Part shown: positions 8,268 to 17,359 of the stretch, in pieces | Layout of the letters: every line of letters starts with the position of its first letter | How positions within the stretch are numbered: the first letter of the stretch is position 1 | From: Shinella kummerowiae | GTDB lineage: Bacteria > Pseudomonadota > Alphaproteobacteria > Rhizobiales > Rhizobiaceae | Direction of reading: 5' to 3' | Length of the DNA: 64,000 nucleotides | NCBI RefSeq assembly: GCF_009827055.1 | Contig: NZ_WUMK01000001.1 | Coordinates: 1-64,000 of the forward strand | Made by a program: the position numbers and the translations under genes | Notes under the pieces: model-generated | What the model was told of the DNA's origin: nothing | The model's input: the letters and a program-made list of their open reading frames with translations, nothing else | Databases searched by the model: none

Positions 8268-8857
8268 TGGCGAAAAAAGTCCAGCCGGCACCGATCAAGG
8301 TGCACATTACCGCGCTTGAAATGACGAGTGCGCCGAAACAGAGCCTGCCGGTGCCGGTGAACGTGCATACCGCCATCCTCAGCGCGCCGGATATCCCGCT
8401 CGCCTTCTACCGTTTCCTCTACCGGCAGGTCGGCAGCCGCTGGCACTGGGTCGACCGCTTGCGGATGAATGACGAGACATTGACGAAAACGCTCCACGAC
8501 AAGCGCAACAGCGTCACCGTGCTTTACGTCAACGGTGCTCCGGCGGGTTTCTTCGAACTGTTGCAGGTCGACGGGGATGTCATCGAGCTTTCCCATTTTG
8601 GCCTGCTCGAACGCGCCCTCGGCCTCGGCATCGGTAAATGGTTCCTGCTCCAGACCCTCTATGCCGCTTGGGCGCTCGGGCCGAAGCGTGTGACGGTCAC
8701 CACAAATGATCTCGATCATCCCCGCGCCCTCCAGCTCTACCAGATGTTCGGCTTCTCGCCCGTCGGCACATCGGATGCGGAGGTCGTTCCCCTCTCCGAC
8801 GCCGAATTGCTGGACCTAGCAAAGCGCGACTGCCTGATGCCCGTTGAGGGCCGTTAA
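8267..8857 (+). CDS. GNAT-family N-acetyltransferase
   Basis: 196 residues with a GNAT fold. After a 30-residue lead, the segment around FYRFLYRQVGSRWHW is followed by the strand pair VLYVNGAPAGFFEL and ELSHFGLL, the acetyl-CoA loop (GLGIGKWFL, a variant of Q/RxxGxG/A) and the C-terminal DHPRALQLYQMFGF motif. It starts in the stop codon of sseA (TGATG), so it is translationally coupled to the sulfur cluster. The acceptor substrate is unknown; an amino-acid or sulfur-metabolite acetyltransferase is possible but not shown. Confidence 0.8.
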   Translation: MAKKVQPAPIKVHITALEMTSAPKQSLPVPVNVHTAILSAPDIPLAFYRFLYRQVGSRWHWVDRLRMNDETLTKTLHDKRNSVTVLYVNGAPAGFFELLQVDGDVIELSHFGLLERALGLGIGKWFLLQTLYAAWALGPKRVTVTTNDLDHPRALQLYQMFGFSPVGTSDAEVVPLSDAELLDLAKRDCLMPVEGR

Positions 8858-8951
8858 ACAGTCTGAACGACGCCCAACGGCCGGTTCATGTTTCCTTCAG
8901 ATCGTTCGTGGCAGGTTCCGCACGAAAGACGAAACAGAAGGAAATATCGCC

Positions 8952-9512
8952 ATGCAACGCCGCGCCTTTCTGACCGCGTTTGCCGCTGCCCTCGCCACCC
9001 CGGCTCTTTCCGGCCTTGCGCTTGCGCAGGAAACGCCGTCCGAAGACATGATCCTGCGCCGCCTCGACGCCGCCCCCGCGCGCCGCATGCCGGAGAACGA
9101 ACGCGTGACGGTGCGCGAATTCAAGCGCCGCGCGGACCTGCGCCGCGCCGCGCCGTCGATCGACATCCAGTCGATCAACTTCGCCTTCGCCTCCGCTGAC
9201 ATCCCGCGCTCGGAATATCGCAAGGTGCGCCAGATCGCCCGCGCCATGGAGAGGATTCTCAGCCGTCGCCGCCGCGCCGTCTTCCTCATCGAGGGCCACA
9301 CGGATGCTGTAGGCTCCGCCGCCTCCAACCAGGTTCTGTCCGAACGGCGCGCCGCGTCGTTGAAATGGGTGCTCGTCCAGGAGTTCGGCATCCCGTCGCG
9401 CGCACTGGAAACGGTCGGCTACGGCGAGGAATACCTGCTGGTACCGACCCAGAACGAGGAATGGCGCAATCGCCGCGTCACGCTCCGCCGCATCGACGAA
9501 TTCGTGCGCTAG
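8952..9512 (+). CDS. Exported OmpA-family (peptidoglycan-binding) protein
   Basis: 186 residues. It has a signal peptide (about residues 1-26, an R-R pair then a hydrophobic core, cleavage after LAQ), a linker rich in Arg and Ala, and a C-terminal OmpA-like domain (about 75-186). The domain shows INFAFASADI, the EGHTDAVGSAASNQVLSERRAASL signature in two consecutive blocks, and the NRRVTLR end. Such domains bind the diaminopimelate of peptidoglycan non-covalently. The start was set at 8952 by the signal peptide and an AGAAGGAA site upstream. It is probably monocistronic. Confidence 0.82.
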   Translation: MQRRAFLTAFAAALATPALSGLALAQETPSEDMILRRLDAAPARRMPENERVTVREFKRRADLRRAAPSIDIQSINFAFASADIPRSEYRKVRQIARAMERILSRRRRAVFLIEGHTDAVGSAASNQVLSERRAASLKWVLVQEFGIPSRALETVGYGEEYLLVPTQNEEWRNRRVTLRRIDEFVR

Positions 9513-9635
9513 TCCCGCCAGCCAAGCCTTCGCCGCCGGCCTTGTGCCGGCGGTTTTGATTCGGGCGGCAAGAAACGGGTGTCGAAGACCGGCGAAATGA
9601 GGGATCGTCGCGGCATGACAAACGGAGCCAACGCC

Positions 9636-10103
9636 ATGTCCATCCGCTTCCTGCCCATACCGATGGAAACCGCCACCGCTTACTGGAGCGGCGGCAACGA
9701 TGCCTATGACATGACACCGGAGCGCCAAATCTCCGACGGCGACGGTGTGCCCTGCCGGCACTGCCTGCGGCTTGTCGGTGCGGGTGAGCCCTATTTCATC
9801 CTCGCCCATTGCCCCTTCCCGGCACTCCAGCCCTATGCGGAAACCGGACCGATCTTCCTCCATGCCGAGCCTTGTGACGCCCATCAGCCGTCAGAGGCCA
9901 TGCCGCCCATGCTGACCAGCCGCGACTATATCGTGCGCGGCTATTCCGAAGGAAACCGCATCCTCTACGGCACCGGCGCGGTGGTTGCGAACGCGGACAT
10001 TCCGGATTATGCGGCGAGCCTGCTGGCGCGTCCGGATGTCGCCTACCTGCACATCCGCTCCGCGCGCAACAACTGCTACCAGTGCCGCGTCGAGCGCGCA
10101 TGA
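9636..10103 (+). CDS. DUF1203 domain protein
   Basis: 155 residues. It contains the Cys pair of VPCRHCLRL, the ILAHCPFPA segment, a [10 protein letters not shown] motif and a late [12 protein letters not shown] end, which together match the DUF1203 family. The function is not known. Four paired cysteines could bind metal, but this is not demonstrated. Of three in-frame ATGs, the one at 9636 has a GGAG site 9 nt upstream and gives the family's usual start (SIRFLPIP). It converges with ald across a hairpin. Confidence 0.8.
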   Translation: MSIRFLPIPMETATAYWSGGNDAYDMTPERQISDGDGVPCRHCLRLVGAGEPYFILAHCPFPALQPYAETGPIFLHAEPCDAHQPSEAMPPMLTSRDYIVRGYSEGNRILYGTGAVVANADIPDYAASLLARPDVAYLHIRSARNNCYQCRVERA

Positions 10104-10130
10104 AAAAGGCCCGGATCGCTCCGGGTCCTT
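10103..10130 (-). terminator. Terminator between DUF1203 gene and ald
   Basis: Stem AAGGCCCGGA against TCCGGGTCCTT with one bulged T and a 4-nt loop. Read on the minus strand it is followed by TTTTT, so it serves ald best; it may work in both directions. Confidence 0.7.
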
Positions 10131-10149
10131 CCTGTCTGGTCCTGATCGA

Positions 10150-11268
10150 TCAGGCGACGTTCAGCACCGCCTCCGGCGCGTAGGACTCGTAGCCAAGCGC
10201 CTCGGCGACCGGCCGGTTCGTCACACGGCCCTTGTGCACGTTGAGGCCAGCCCGCAGATGGCGATCCTCGGCAATTGCCTTCAGACCCTTGTCGGCAAGC
10301 TGGAGGCCATAGTGCAGCGTCGCGTTGTTCAGCGCGTGGGCGGAAGTAACCGGCACGGCGCCCGGCATGTTGGCGACGCAATAGTGCACCACGCCATCGA
10401 CCTCGTAGGTCGGGTCGGAATGGGTGGTCGCATGCGAGGTCTCGAAGCAGCCGCCCTGGTCGATGGCAACGTCGACGATGACGGCGCCCTTCTTCATGCC
10501 GGAGAGCATTTCGCGGGTGACGAGCTTTGGTGCCGCAGCACCAGGGATCAGCACGGCGCCGATGACGAGATCGGCGGCAAAAACCTCCTCTTCCAGCGCA
10601 TCGATCGTCGAATACCGCGTGTGGATACGACCGCCAAAAATATCGTCAAGCTGGCGCAGACGGGGGATCGAGCGGTCGAGGATGCAGACATCCGCGCCAA
10701 GACCGGCGGCCATCTTCGCCGCATGCAGGCCGACGACACCGCCACCGATGATGGCAACCTTGGCCGGCAGAACGCCCGGTACACCGCCGAGCAGGATGCC
10801 ACGGCCGCCATTGGCCTTCTGGAGTGCGGTCGCACCGGCCTGAATGGAGAGACGACCGGCAACTTCGGACATCGGCGCCAGAAGCGGCAGGCCGCCGCGC
10901 TCGTCCGTCACCGTCTCATAAGCGATCGCCGTCACGCCGGAGGCGAGCAGGCCCTTGGTCTGCTCCGGATCGGGCGCCAGGTGCAGGTAGGTGTAAAGAA
11001 TCTGTCCGTCGCGCAGTTGCGCCCATTCGGAGGGCTGCGGCTCCTTGACCTTCACCACCATGTCGGACTTCTGGAAGACGTCGGCGGCAGTGGCGACGAT
11101 TTTTGCGCCAGCGGCGCGATAGCTGTCATCGTCCGCGCCGATGCCGGAACCGGCCTTGGTCTCGACGATGACCTCGTGGCCATGGGCCACATATTCCCGC
11201 ACGGCACCCGGCGTCAAACCCACCCGGTATTCGTGATTCTTGATTTCCTTCGGACAACCGACACGCAT
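10150..11268 (-). CDS. ald: Alanine dehydrogenase
   Basis: 372 residues, the normal length for Ald, which interconverts L-alanine and pyruvate plus ammonia with NAD. The N-terminal [18 protein letters not shown] motif, catalytic Lys and His regions (VKVKEPQ and LHLAPD), the nucleotide fold [12 protein letters not shown] and the DVAIDQGGC motif are present. The ATG at 11268 follows an AAGGAA site; an upstream extension to 11451 runs into the lrp promoter and is rejected. It is transcribed divergently from an Lrp/AsnC gene (164-nt spacer), the standard arrangement for an alanine-responsive regulator controlling ald. Confidence 0.93.
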   Translation of the reverse strand: MRVGCPKEIKNHEYRVGLTPGAVREYVAHGHEVIVETKAGSGIGADDDSYRAAGAKIVATAADVFQKSDMVVKVKEPQPSEWAQLRDGQILYTYLHLAPDPEQTKGLLASGVTAIAYETVTDERGGLPLLAPMSEVAGRLSIQAGATALQKANGGRGILLGGVPGVLPAKVAIIGGGVVGLHAAKMAAGLGADVCILDRSIPRLRQLDDIFGGRIHTRYSTIDALEEEVFAADLVIGAVLIPGAAAPKLVTREMLSGMKKGAVIVDVAIDQGGCFETSHATTHSDPTYEVDGVVHYCVANMPGAVPVTSAHALNNATLHYGLQLADKGLKAIAEDRHLRAGLNVHKGRVTNRPVAEALGYESYAPEAVLNVA

Positions 11269-11379
11269 TCGCGTTCCTTTCCCAGTGCTGTTCCCGTCTC
11301 TTTGCCGCCGCTCCCGGCGGGGAGCACCATGCAAGCAGAGGACACGTGCAATGTCCTTGCAAAGCCAGTTTGCGAAACG

Positions 11380-11432
11380 GGCGATTGTCGAATATTCTGC
11401 GAATATCAGCAGAAATTTCGAAGGAAATTCGA
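11380..11432. promoter_or_regulatory. Candidate Lrp-type operator region between ald and lrp
   Basis: An AT-rich stretch within otherwise GC-rich DNA holds two GAATAT repeats 11 nt apart and two TTCGAA palindromes about 11 nt apart, immediately upstream of the regulator's start codon. Phased AT-rich repeats are typical of Lrp-family binding; the exact sites are inferred. Confidence 0.4.
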
Positions 11433-11894
11433 ATGGGGCAAAGAGATGCAATCGATGCTGCGATCCTGAAGGCAGTTCAGCAGAACGGCCGAATCTCCAA
11501 TGCGGACCTTGCCGAACGGGTCGGCCTGTCGCCGTCCGCCTGTTCGCGACGGCTCGACATCCTCGAAAAAAGTGGCGTCATCAACGGCTATTACGCCCGC
11601 GTGTCGCCCAAGGCACTCGACTACAAGATGATCGCCATCGTGCACATCTCGCTCTCGGGCCAGTTCGCCAAGACGCTCAACGAGTTCGAGTCCGCGGTGA
11701 AACTCTGCCCCAATGTTCTGGTCTGCTACCTGATGTCGGGCGAATACGACTACATCTTGCGCGTCGCAGCCAAGGACCTCGAGGACTATGAGCGCATCCA
11801 CCGCGACTGGCTGTCGGCCCTGCCCCATGTGGTGAAGATCAATTCGAGTTTCGCACTGCGCGAAATCATCGATCGTCCGAATGTCGGCGTCTAG
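11433..11894 (+). CDS. Lrp/AsnC-family transcriptional regulator
   Basis: 153 residues: an N-terminal winged helix-turn-helix (about 5-60, with [20 protein letters not shown] and [19 protein letters not shown]) and a C-terminal RAM ligand-binding domain (about 65-150, with GEYDYILRV and the [14 protein letters not shown] end). Its divergent position to ald suggests it activates or represses alanine catabolism in response to alanine, as for AldR-type regulators. An AAGGAA site precedes the ATG at 11433. Its TAG stop overlaps the stop of the convergent zntB-like gene within CTAG. Confidence 0.88.
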   Translation: MGQRDAIDAAILKAVQQNGRISNADLAERVGLSPSACSRRLDILEKSGVINGYYARVSPKALDYKMIAIVHISLSGQFAKTLNEFESAVKLCPNVLVCYLMSGEYDYILRVAAKDLEDYERIHRDWLSALPHVVKINSSFALREIIDRPNVGV

Positions 11895-12916
11895 AAACGA
11901 AGGCTGATGCCGGCCCGGCGCAACAGCCAGTAGAACAGCGCGGTGGCCGCGACACCGAGCATCACGGCCCAGCCGAAACCGGACTCGCCGCGACTGAACG
12001 GCAAACCCGCGGTGTTCATGCCGAAGACCCCGACGACCAACGTGCCGGGCAAAAGCAAGGCGCTCATCACAGCCATCGCTTTCAGGCTGCGGTTGGATTC
12101 GTCCGCCAGCTCCGCCGCCATTTCCTCCTGCAGCAGTCGCGCGCGGTCATTGAGCATGACGATCTCGCGATCCAGCCTTTCGAGCCGTGTCGACAGGCGT
12201 TGCAGCGTGGCATGCGCCGTTTCCGACAGCATCCAGCCGTCGCGATCCTCTTCCTCGAACAGCGCCACCATTCCGCCAACGGGCCGGTGCAGCGAAACGG
12301 CCAGCCGCCGGATTTCCTTGAGGCTGCGGCGTTCGTCGCTCAACCGCTCGGTGACGAGGCGATCCTCCACCGCATCGAGAAGTGCCGCCGCCTCCTTGAG
12401 GCGCAGATTGGTGTTCTTGCAGAACGCCGCGACAATCGCCTCGAAAAGCTCGTAGGCCGTCGCCGGGCAGAAACCTTCCCCAAAGGATCGCCGCACCCTG
12501 TCCACGGCCGCCAGCGGATGCCGCCGGGCGGTGACGAGAAGCCGGTCGGTCACCGCGAAATGCAGCCGGCCGACCGCGGTGGACGTGCGCTCCATATCCT
12601 GCTGCAAATCGACGACGACGCCATGCGTCGTGCCGGCTTCATGGCCGAGAACAAGGCTTTCGTCATGCCCGTCAAGCACAGCGCGCGCAGCGACAGGAAG
12701 CGTGCACCGGCCGGTCAACCAGCCCTGCATGCGTTGATCGACCAGATCGACATGCAGCCAGACCCAGCCGTCTTCAGCCGCAAGGGCCTCGTCGATCTGC
12801 GCCGGTGGAACAAGTTTTACCCGCCCATCGGCAGTGCCCCGCCAGGCGCCGACGAGGCCTGGCGGATGTTCCCTGTCCAATTGCTCCAGCAGATTCAAAT
12901 GCGCGACCAGCGTCAA
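11891..12916 (-). CDS. zntB: CorA/ZntB-family divalent cation transporter
   Basis: 341 residues. A large N-terminal cytoplasmic domain with a long helical region (about 150-275) leads to two C-terminal membrane helices (about 280-300 and 312-333) joined by the signature loop GMNTAGLPF. This is the ZntB-type GMN loop rather than the YGMNF(E)xMPE loop of CorA, so zinc export or proton-coupled zinc uptake is more likely than Mg transport. It uses a TTG start that overlaps the TGA stop of ppk2 (TTGA), which implies translational coupling. Confidence 0.8.
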   Translation of the reverse strand: MTLVAHLNLLEQLDREHPPGLVGAWRGTADGRVKLVPPAQIDEALAAEDGWVWLHVDLVDQRMQGWLTGRCTLPVAARAVLDGHDESLVLGHEAGTTHGVVVDLQQDMERTSTAVGRLHFAVTDRLLVTARRHPLAAVDRVRRSFGEGFCPATAYELFEAIVAAFCKNTNLRLKEAAALLDAVEDRLVTERLSDERRSLKEIRRLAVSLHRPVGGMVALFEEEDRDGWMLSETAHATLQRLSTRLERLDREIVMLNDRARLLQEEMAAELADESNRSLKAMAVMSALLLPGTLVVGVFGMNTAGLPFSRGESGFGWAVMLGVAATALFYWLLRRAGISLRF

Positions 12917-13821
12917 TAGACGTCCGGCACGTACATTTCATCCGGCGGCTCGTGGCGGATATAGTCGTCATTGCGAACACGCTGCGGCAGCTCGATCGGC
13001 GACTTCGGCACGTCCTCGTACGGCACCTGCGCCAGGAGATGGGCGATGCAGTTCAGCCGCGCCCTCTTCTTGTCGACGGCCTCGACGATCCACCATGGCG
13101 CCTCGGGAATATGAGTGCGCGCCAGCATCTCTTCCTTGGCCTTGGTATAGTCTTCCCAGTGAACGCGGCTTTCCAGGTCCATCGGCGAGAGCTTCCACTG
13201 CTTCAGCGGGTCGTGGATGCGCATGCGGAAGCGGAATTCCTGCTCGTCGTCGGTGATCGAGAACCAGTATTTGACGAGGATGATACCCGAGCGCACCAGC
13301 ATGCGTTCAAATTCCGGCACCGAGCGGAAGAACTCTTCCAGTTCGTCCGGCGTGCAGAAACCCATGACGCGCTCCACGCCCGCCCGGTTATACCAGGAGC
13401 GATCGAACAGCACCATTTCGCCGGCCGTCGGGAGCTGCGATACGTAGCGCTGGAAATACCATTGATTGCGCTCGCGCTCGGTCGGTGCCGGAAGGGCGAC
13501 GACGCGGCAGACGCGCGGATTGAGGCGCTGGGTCACGCGCTTGATAGCGCCGCCCTTGCCCGCGGAATCGCGCCCCTCGAACAGCACGACCATCTTGAGC
13601 TTCTTGTGCTGCACCCAGTCCTGCAGCTTCACCAGCTCATGCTGGAGACGGAACAGTTCGCGGAAATAGACCCGGCGCTCCAGCGTCTGCGGCGCAGGTT
13701 CCGACATGCCCTCTGCAACGAGGTCGTCGAGCCGCTCCTCTTCGATCTGCATTTCCAGCTCCTCGTCGAAGCTGTCGGCAATTTCCGCCTTGATGCGGTT
13801 CAGATGGGTGTCTTCGAACAT
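12913..13821 (-). CDS. ppk2: Polyphosphate kinase 2 family protein
   Basis: 302 residues, the size of single-domain class I PPK2, which uses polyphosphate to phosphorylate ADP or GDP. The Walker A motif EGRDSAGKGG, the lid segment PTERERNQWYFQRY and the Walker B-like FDRSWYNRAG are intact. A charged N-terminal extension of about 45 residues precedes the domain. The start at 13821 (MFEDTHLNRIK) was chosen over the upstream in-frame codon because family similarity begins there; the ribosome binding site is weak (GGAT). The downstream overlap with zntB ties polyphosphate chemistry to divalent cations, which polyphosphate chelates (inference). Confidence 0.9.
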   Translation of the reverse strand: MFEDTHLNRIKAEIADSFDEELEMQIEEERLDDLVAEGMSEPAPQTLERRVYFRELFRLQHELVKLQDWVQHKKLKMVVLFEGRDSAGKGGAIKRVTQRLNPRVCRVVALPAPTERERNQWYFQRYVSQLPTAGEMVLFDRSWYNRAGVERVMGFCTPDELEEFFRSVPEFERMLVRSGIILVKYWFSITDDEQEFRFRMRIHDPLKQWKLSPMDLESRVHWEDYTKAKEEMLARTHIPEAPWWIVEAVDKKRARLNCIAHLLAQVPYEDVPKSPIELPQRVRNDDYIRHEPPDEMYVPDVY

Positions 13822-14190
13822 GATCGATATCCGTCGATGGTGAGGATTGTACCCTGGCGATCTGTGCACCACCGGGCCCGTTGAATGCGTTCTCGCGCGT
13901 CAGGATGTCTGACACAGGATTGCGGGAAGGATGAGGCTGACGATATGCGCCGGCGTATCGGGAAGTACAGCGCGCCAGAGACAATGACAGCAGACGCGGA
14001 AGATGCGCGTTTCGGCGAAGAATAGCTCGTACGGCGGCGAGGTCGCTTGTAGCCTCTCCCATCGCACCACTCCTCATCGACTGTCTGCTAGATTGCCGGG
14101 ACCGCCCTCGGATTCGTATAGGAAGCGCACATGAAACTTTTGTGACGGCTCGAATATAGACCGCGCATTTGGCAGCGGACGGCAGCAGGA
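13822..14190. other. Intergenic region upstream of ppk2 and downstream of the diguanylate cyclase
   Basis: No supported gene. One minus-strand ORF starts at an ATG near 14062 with a fair GAGGAG site, but its product is Arg-rich and runs far into ppk2 in another frame. The ppk2 promoter should lie here; no clear consensus promoter was recognised. Confidence 0.3.
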
Positions 14191-15438
14191 CTAGTCGAAA
14201 ATCACGCGGTTGCGGCCGGCGTTCTTGGCGGCGTAGAGCCGGGCGTCGGCGGCCGACAGCAGGGCATTCAGCGTCGTGCCGTCGCTGTAACTGTTCGCAA
14301 CGCCGATGCTGACCGTGACCGGCGCACTGTCTGGCCGCCGGATCTCCGCCTCCACGGTGCGGCGCAGCGCCTCCGCCCGCCCGGCACCGACCTCAGGAGC
14401 GATATCCTCGCAGATCACCACGAACTCCTCGCCACCGAAGCGAAAGACCTTGTCGTTGCCGCGGACGGACCGTTGCAGGCAGGCGGCGATGTCCTTGAGT
14501 ACGCCATCGCCCGCCAGATGCCCGAAACGGTCATTGACGTCCTTGAAGTGATCCGCGTCAAGGATCATGAGAGCCAGCGGCTTGCCGTCCACCAGCATCG
14601 CCGACAGCATGCGCGGCGCCTCGAATTCCAGGCGGCTGCGATCGTAGACGCCGGTCAGTGCATCCCTGCCCGAGCGGTCGAGCAGGTCCTCGTAGCGTTC
14701 CCGGAAGGTGAGATCGGCAAAGATGTCCGAAATCGGCCGCGGCGAGACCGGAATGGCCGAGATGCGCGAATAGGAGAGATAGATCGTGATCAGCACCGCG
14801 TAGGCGCAGGCCGCCATCATCTTGGCAAGCCAGCCACCCCAGAAGACCGCGGTGGGCGCGCCGTTCAGGAAGTGCAGAGCGGCAAAGAAACCAATCTGGT
14901 CGAAGGTGAGGACCACGACCCCGGACACAAAGAAGCGCATGGCCGTGCTGTGTTTGAAGACCCGGCCGAGGCGTTCGTAGAGCAGGATGATCGCCAGCGA
15001 ATCGATGTAGAGCAACGTCGTGCCCCACAGCATCAGCCAGCCCATCTCGTCGATGAAAGCGAGATCGGCAAGACGGCCGGGCACGGCGCTGACGGTCTGG
15101 TGGTGCCGCAGGAGAAAACCGAGGCCCACGGTCAGAAAATTACCGGCAAGCAGCCCGTAGATCGGCGCCCGCACAACCGCCGCATCCTCCTTCACGTAAA
15201 GGAGGAGGATCATCATCAGCTTGCCGGAAAAAAGCACGGACGAGCCCGGCGAAATGACGCCGAAGGGCAACTCGATGTAAAAAACCGCCGCCAGATAGGT
15301 CTCAAGGAAGTGCATCACCCCGAGTGCTGCGACGAAGACACCGATGCCCAATTGATGGCGAAGGTGCAGGATGCCCACCATGAAGACGAAATAGAATCCC
15401 GCCTCGACGAGGAGCAGGATCAGATTTTCAGTACCCAT
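14191..15438 (-). CDS. Membrane-bound diguanylate cyclase (GGDEF)
   Basis: 415 residues. The N-terminal half (about 1-235) has roughly seven hydrophobic helices, a membrane sensor. The GGDEF domain (about 255-415) has LDADHFKDVNDRFGH, an active-site GGEEF and a product-inhibition I-site RGND placed five residues before it, so it should synthesise cyclic di-GMP under feedback control. The ATG at 15438 gives a first helix directly after the start. The membrane domain resembles MASE-type sensors but the ligand is unknown. Confidence 0.85.
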   Translation of the reverse strand: MGTENLILLLVEAGFYFVFMVGILHLRHQLGIGVFVAALGVMHFLETYLAAVFYIELPFGVISPGSSVLFSGKLMMILLLYVKEDAAVVRAPIYGLLAGNFLTVGLGFLLRHHQTVSAVPGRLADLAFIDEMGWLMLWGTTLLYIDSLAIILLYERLGRVFKHSTAMRFFVSGVVVLTFDQIGFFAALHFLNGAPTAVFWGGWLAKMMAACAYAVLITIYLSYSRISAIPVSPRPISDIFADLTFRERYEDLLDRSGRDALTGVYDRSRLEFEAPRMLSAMLVDGKPLALMILDADHFKDVNDRFGHLAGDGVLKDIAACLQRSVRGNDKVFRFGGEEFVVICEDIAPEVGAGRAEALRRTVEAEIRRPDSAPVTVSIGVANSYSDGTTLNALLSAADARLYAAKNAGRNRVIFD

Positions 15439-15599
15439 GATCGGTCCGCAGATTCTTCGACGTGCCGCCAGCTAACAATACCGGCACGGTCGCAACAAGT
15501 CGTTTCCTGCGGATACAGGCAAATGCGCCGGTTCTCCAGCGCCTTCATACGGTTTGTATGACTTTTCACAAAGCGAAGCGGCTTTTGCTTCGCTTCGCC

Positions 15600-15914
15600 T
15601 CAGACCTGCCGGCTCTCCACGCCGTCGCTGAAAAGCGACGCGCCATGCTGGTCCGCGATCTGCTTGGCTTTGCGGAAGGTCGAGGCAACGGTGTCGTCCC
15701 GCGAAGAAAAGAGATCGGCGCGGATGAAGCTGCGGGTCAATACCCGCTCGCCGTCCCGTTTCTCGATCCGCCCGGCAAGGCGGTACTGGCCGCCTTCCGC
15801 CATGGGGGCTGCCACCAGGGTAAGATCGTTATAGGCCTCGGTTTCCTCCGCGACTTTCGCCGGAGTTGCCGAGCCGCCGCTGCGACCGAAGAGTTTTGAA
15901 AAGAACGATGCCAT
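15600..15914 (-). CDS. HlyU-family protein
   Basis: 104 residues. After a short hydrophobic start (ASFFSKLFG) and a variable linker, the segments YNDLTLVAAPMAEGGQYRLAGR in two blocks, LTRSFIRADLF and the C-terminal AKQIADQHG match the HlyU Pfam family. HlyU was named for a Vibrio hemolysin activator, but that protein is an ArsR-type regulator; proteins of this Pfam family in rhizobia are short and uncharacterised, so a regulatory role should not be assumed. It follows a 161-nt gap and lies before ilvA on the same strand. Confidence 0.7.
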   Translation of the reverse strand: MASFFSKLFGRSGGSATPAKVAEETEAYNDLTLVAAPMAEGGQYRLAGRIEKRDGERVLTRSFIRADLFSSRDDTVASTFRKAKQIADQHGASLFSDGVESRQV

Positions 15915-15975
15915 GGCCGATTGCTAACACAGGCCGCCGCACCCTCCAAGAGGAGAGCGCGCGGCCCGGTTCTCC

Positions 15976-17238
15976 CTAGATGATGAGGTTTGCGAGAATT
16001 TCGTTCTCGGTGATGTCCTGATAGCGCATGCCGGCGCCGTCGAAGGCCTTCTTAAGGGCTGCAAAATTCTCCGGCGCCTTTGTTTCGATGCCGATGAGGA
16101 TCGAGCCGAAGTTGCGGGCGGATTTTTTCAGATATTCGAAACGGGCGATGTCGTCGTCCGGGCCGAGCATGTTCAGGAAATCACGCAGCGCACCGGGGCG
16201 CTGGGCGAGGCGCAGGATGAAATATTTCTTCAAGCCGGCATGACGCATGGCGCGTTCCTTGACGTCCGGCAGGCGTTCGAAATCGAAATTGCCGCCGGAG
16301 ACGACGGCGACCACCGTCTTGCCCTCTAGTGCCTCGCGGCCGAGCGCATCCAGCGCCGTGAGCGACAGCGCACCGGCCGGCTCCAGCACCACGCCCTCGA
16401 CATTCAGCATATCGATCATCGTCACGCAGATCGCGTTTTCCGAAAGCAGCATGACCTGGTCGGCGGAAAACCGGCTGAGCGCTGCGAAATTCAGCGCGCC
16501 GATCTGCCCGACCGCGGCACCGTCGACAAAGTTGTCGACCTGGTCGAGCGTCACCACGGCGCCGCTTTCCAGGCTGCGCTTGAGGCTTGGTGCACCCGCC
16601 GGCTCGCAGAACAGGAAGCTGGACGGCCCCATCTTGTCGGCCAGATAGCCGGTCACGCCCGAGGCAAGGCCGCCACCGCCAACGGGGAGCACGACGAGGT
16701 CCGGCAGCTTGCCGTCGCCAAGTTGCTCGACGATTTCCGCCGCTACCGTCGCCTGTCCTTCGATGATGTCTTGGTGATCGAAGGGCGGCACCATCAGCGC
16801 ACCGGTCGCCTCCGCGTGGTCGCGGGCCGCCTTGTAGCATTGGTCGAAGAAGTCGCCGACAAGCTTGATCGTCACGAATTCGCCGCCGAAAATACGCGTC
16901 TTGTCGATTTTCTGCTGCGGCGTCGTCACCGGCATGAACACCACGCCCGGCACGCCGAAATGGCGGCAGACGAAGGCGAAGCCTTGCGCATGGTTGCCTG
17001 CCGACGCGCAGACGAAGCTGCGCGCCCCGTCTTCTTTCGCGAGCACCTTGCGGAAGAAGTTGAACGCGCCCCTGATCTTGTAGGAGCGCACCGGCGAGAG
17101 ATCCTCGCGCTTCAGGTAAATATCCGCGCCATAGCGGGCGGACAAATGTTCGTTGAGCTGGAGGGGTGTTTCGGGAAAAAGCCCGCGCAATGCGTCACGG
17201 GCTGCGTCGACGTCCGGTTTCATGCCGTTCGATGCCAT
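15976..17238 (-). CDS. ilvA: Threonine ammonia-lyase (threonine dehydratase), biosynthetic type
   Basis: About 420 residues. The fold-type II PLP domain (about 1-325) has the PLP-lysine motif VRSYKIRGA, the SAGNHAQG loop and the glycine-rich VLPVGGGGLASG phosphate loop. A single ACT-like regulatory domain (about 335-415) begins with KYFILRLAQRPGALRDFL. The enzyme converts threonine to 2-oxobutyrate, the first step to isoleucine, normally with feedback by isoleucine through the ACT part. The start is uncertain: ATG at 17238 (chosen), ATG at 17223 or TTG at 17259; none has an ideal ribosome binding site. It is divergent from trkH (121-nt spacer). Confidence 0.88.
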   Translation of the reverse strand: MASNGMKPDVDAARDALRGLFPETPLQLNEHLSARYGADIYLKREDLSPVRSYKIRGAFNFFRKVLAKEDGARSFVCASAGNHAQGFAFVCRHFGVPGVVFMPVTTPQQKIDKTRIFGGEFVTIKLVGDFFDQCYKAARDHAEATGALMVPPFDHQDIIEGQATVAAEIVEQLGDGKLPDLVVLPVGGGGLASGVTGYLADKMGPSSFLFCEPAGAPSLKRSLESGAVVTLDQVDNFVDGAAVGQIGALNFAALSRFSADQVMLLSENAICVTMIDMLNVEGVVLEPAGALSLTALDALGREALEGKTVVAVVSGGNFDFERLPDVKERAMRHAGLKKYFILRLAQRPGALRDFLNMLGPDDDIARFEYLKKSARNFGSILIGIETKAPENFAALKKAFDGAGMRYQDITENEILANLII

Positions 17239-17359
17239 CCTTGAGTTTGGACAATGCAAAGGCTATTGCATATCGCAGTGGCGGACACCACCCGTCCCGG
17301 CCGCGCGGCCTTTCGAGACTTGACCTTAGCCTACAGCGCCGCATCAGGACAGATTTCCC

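Noticed and set aside
13637-14077. Minus-strand ORF upstream of and overlapping ppk2
   Set aside because: An internal ATG near 14062 has a fair ribosome binding site, but the product is Arg-rich without a domain and most of it overlaps ppk2 in another frame.
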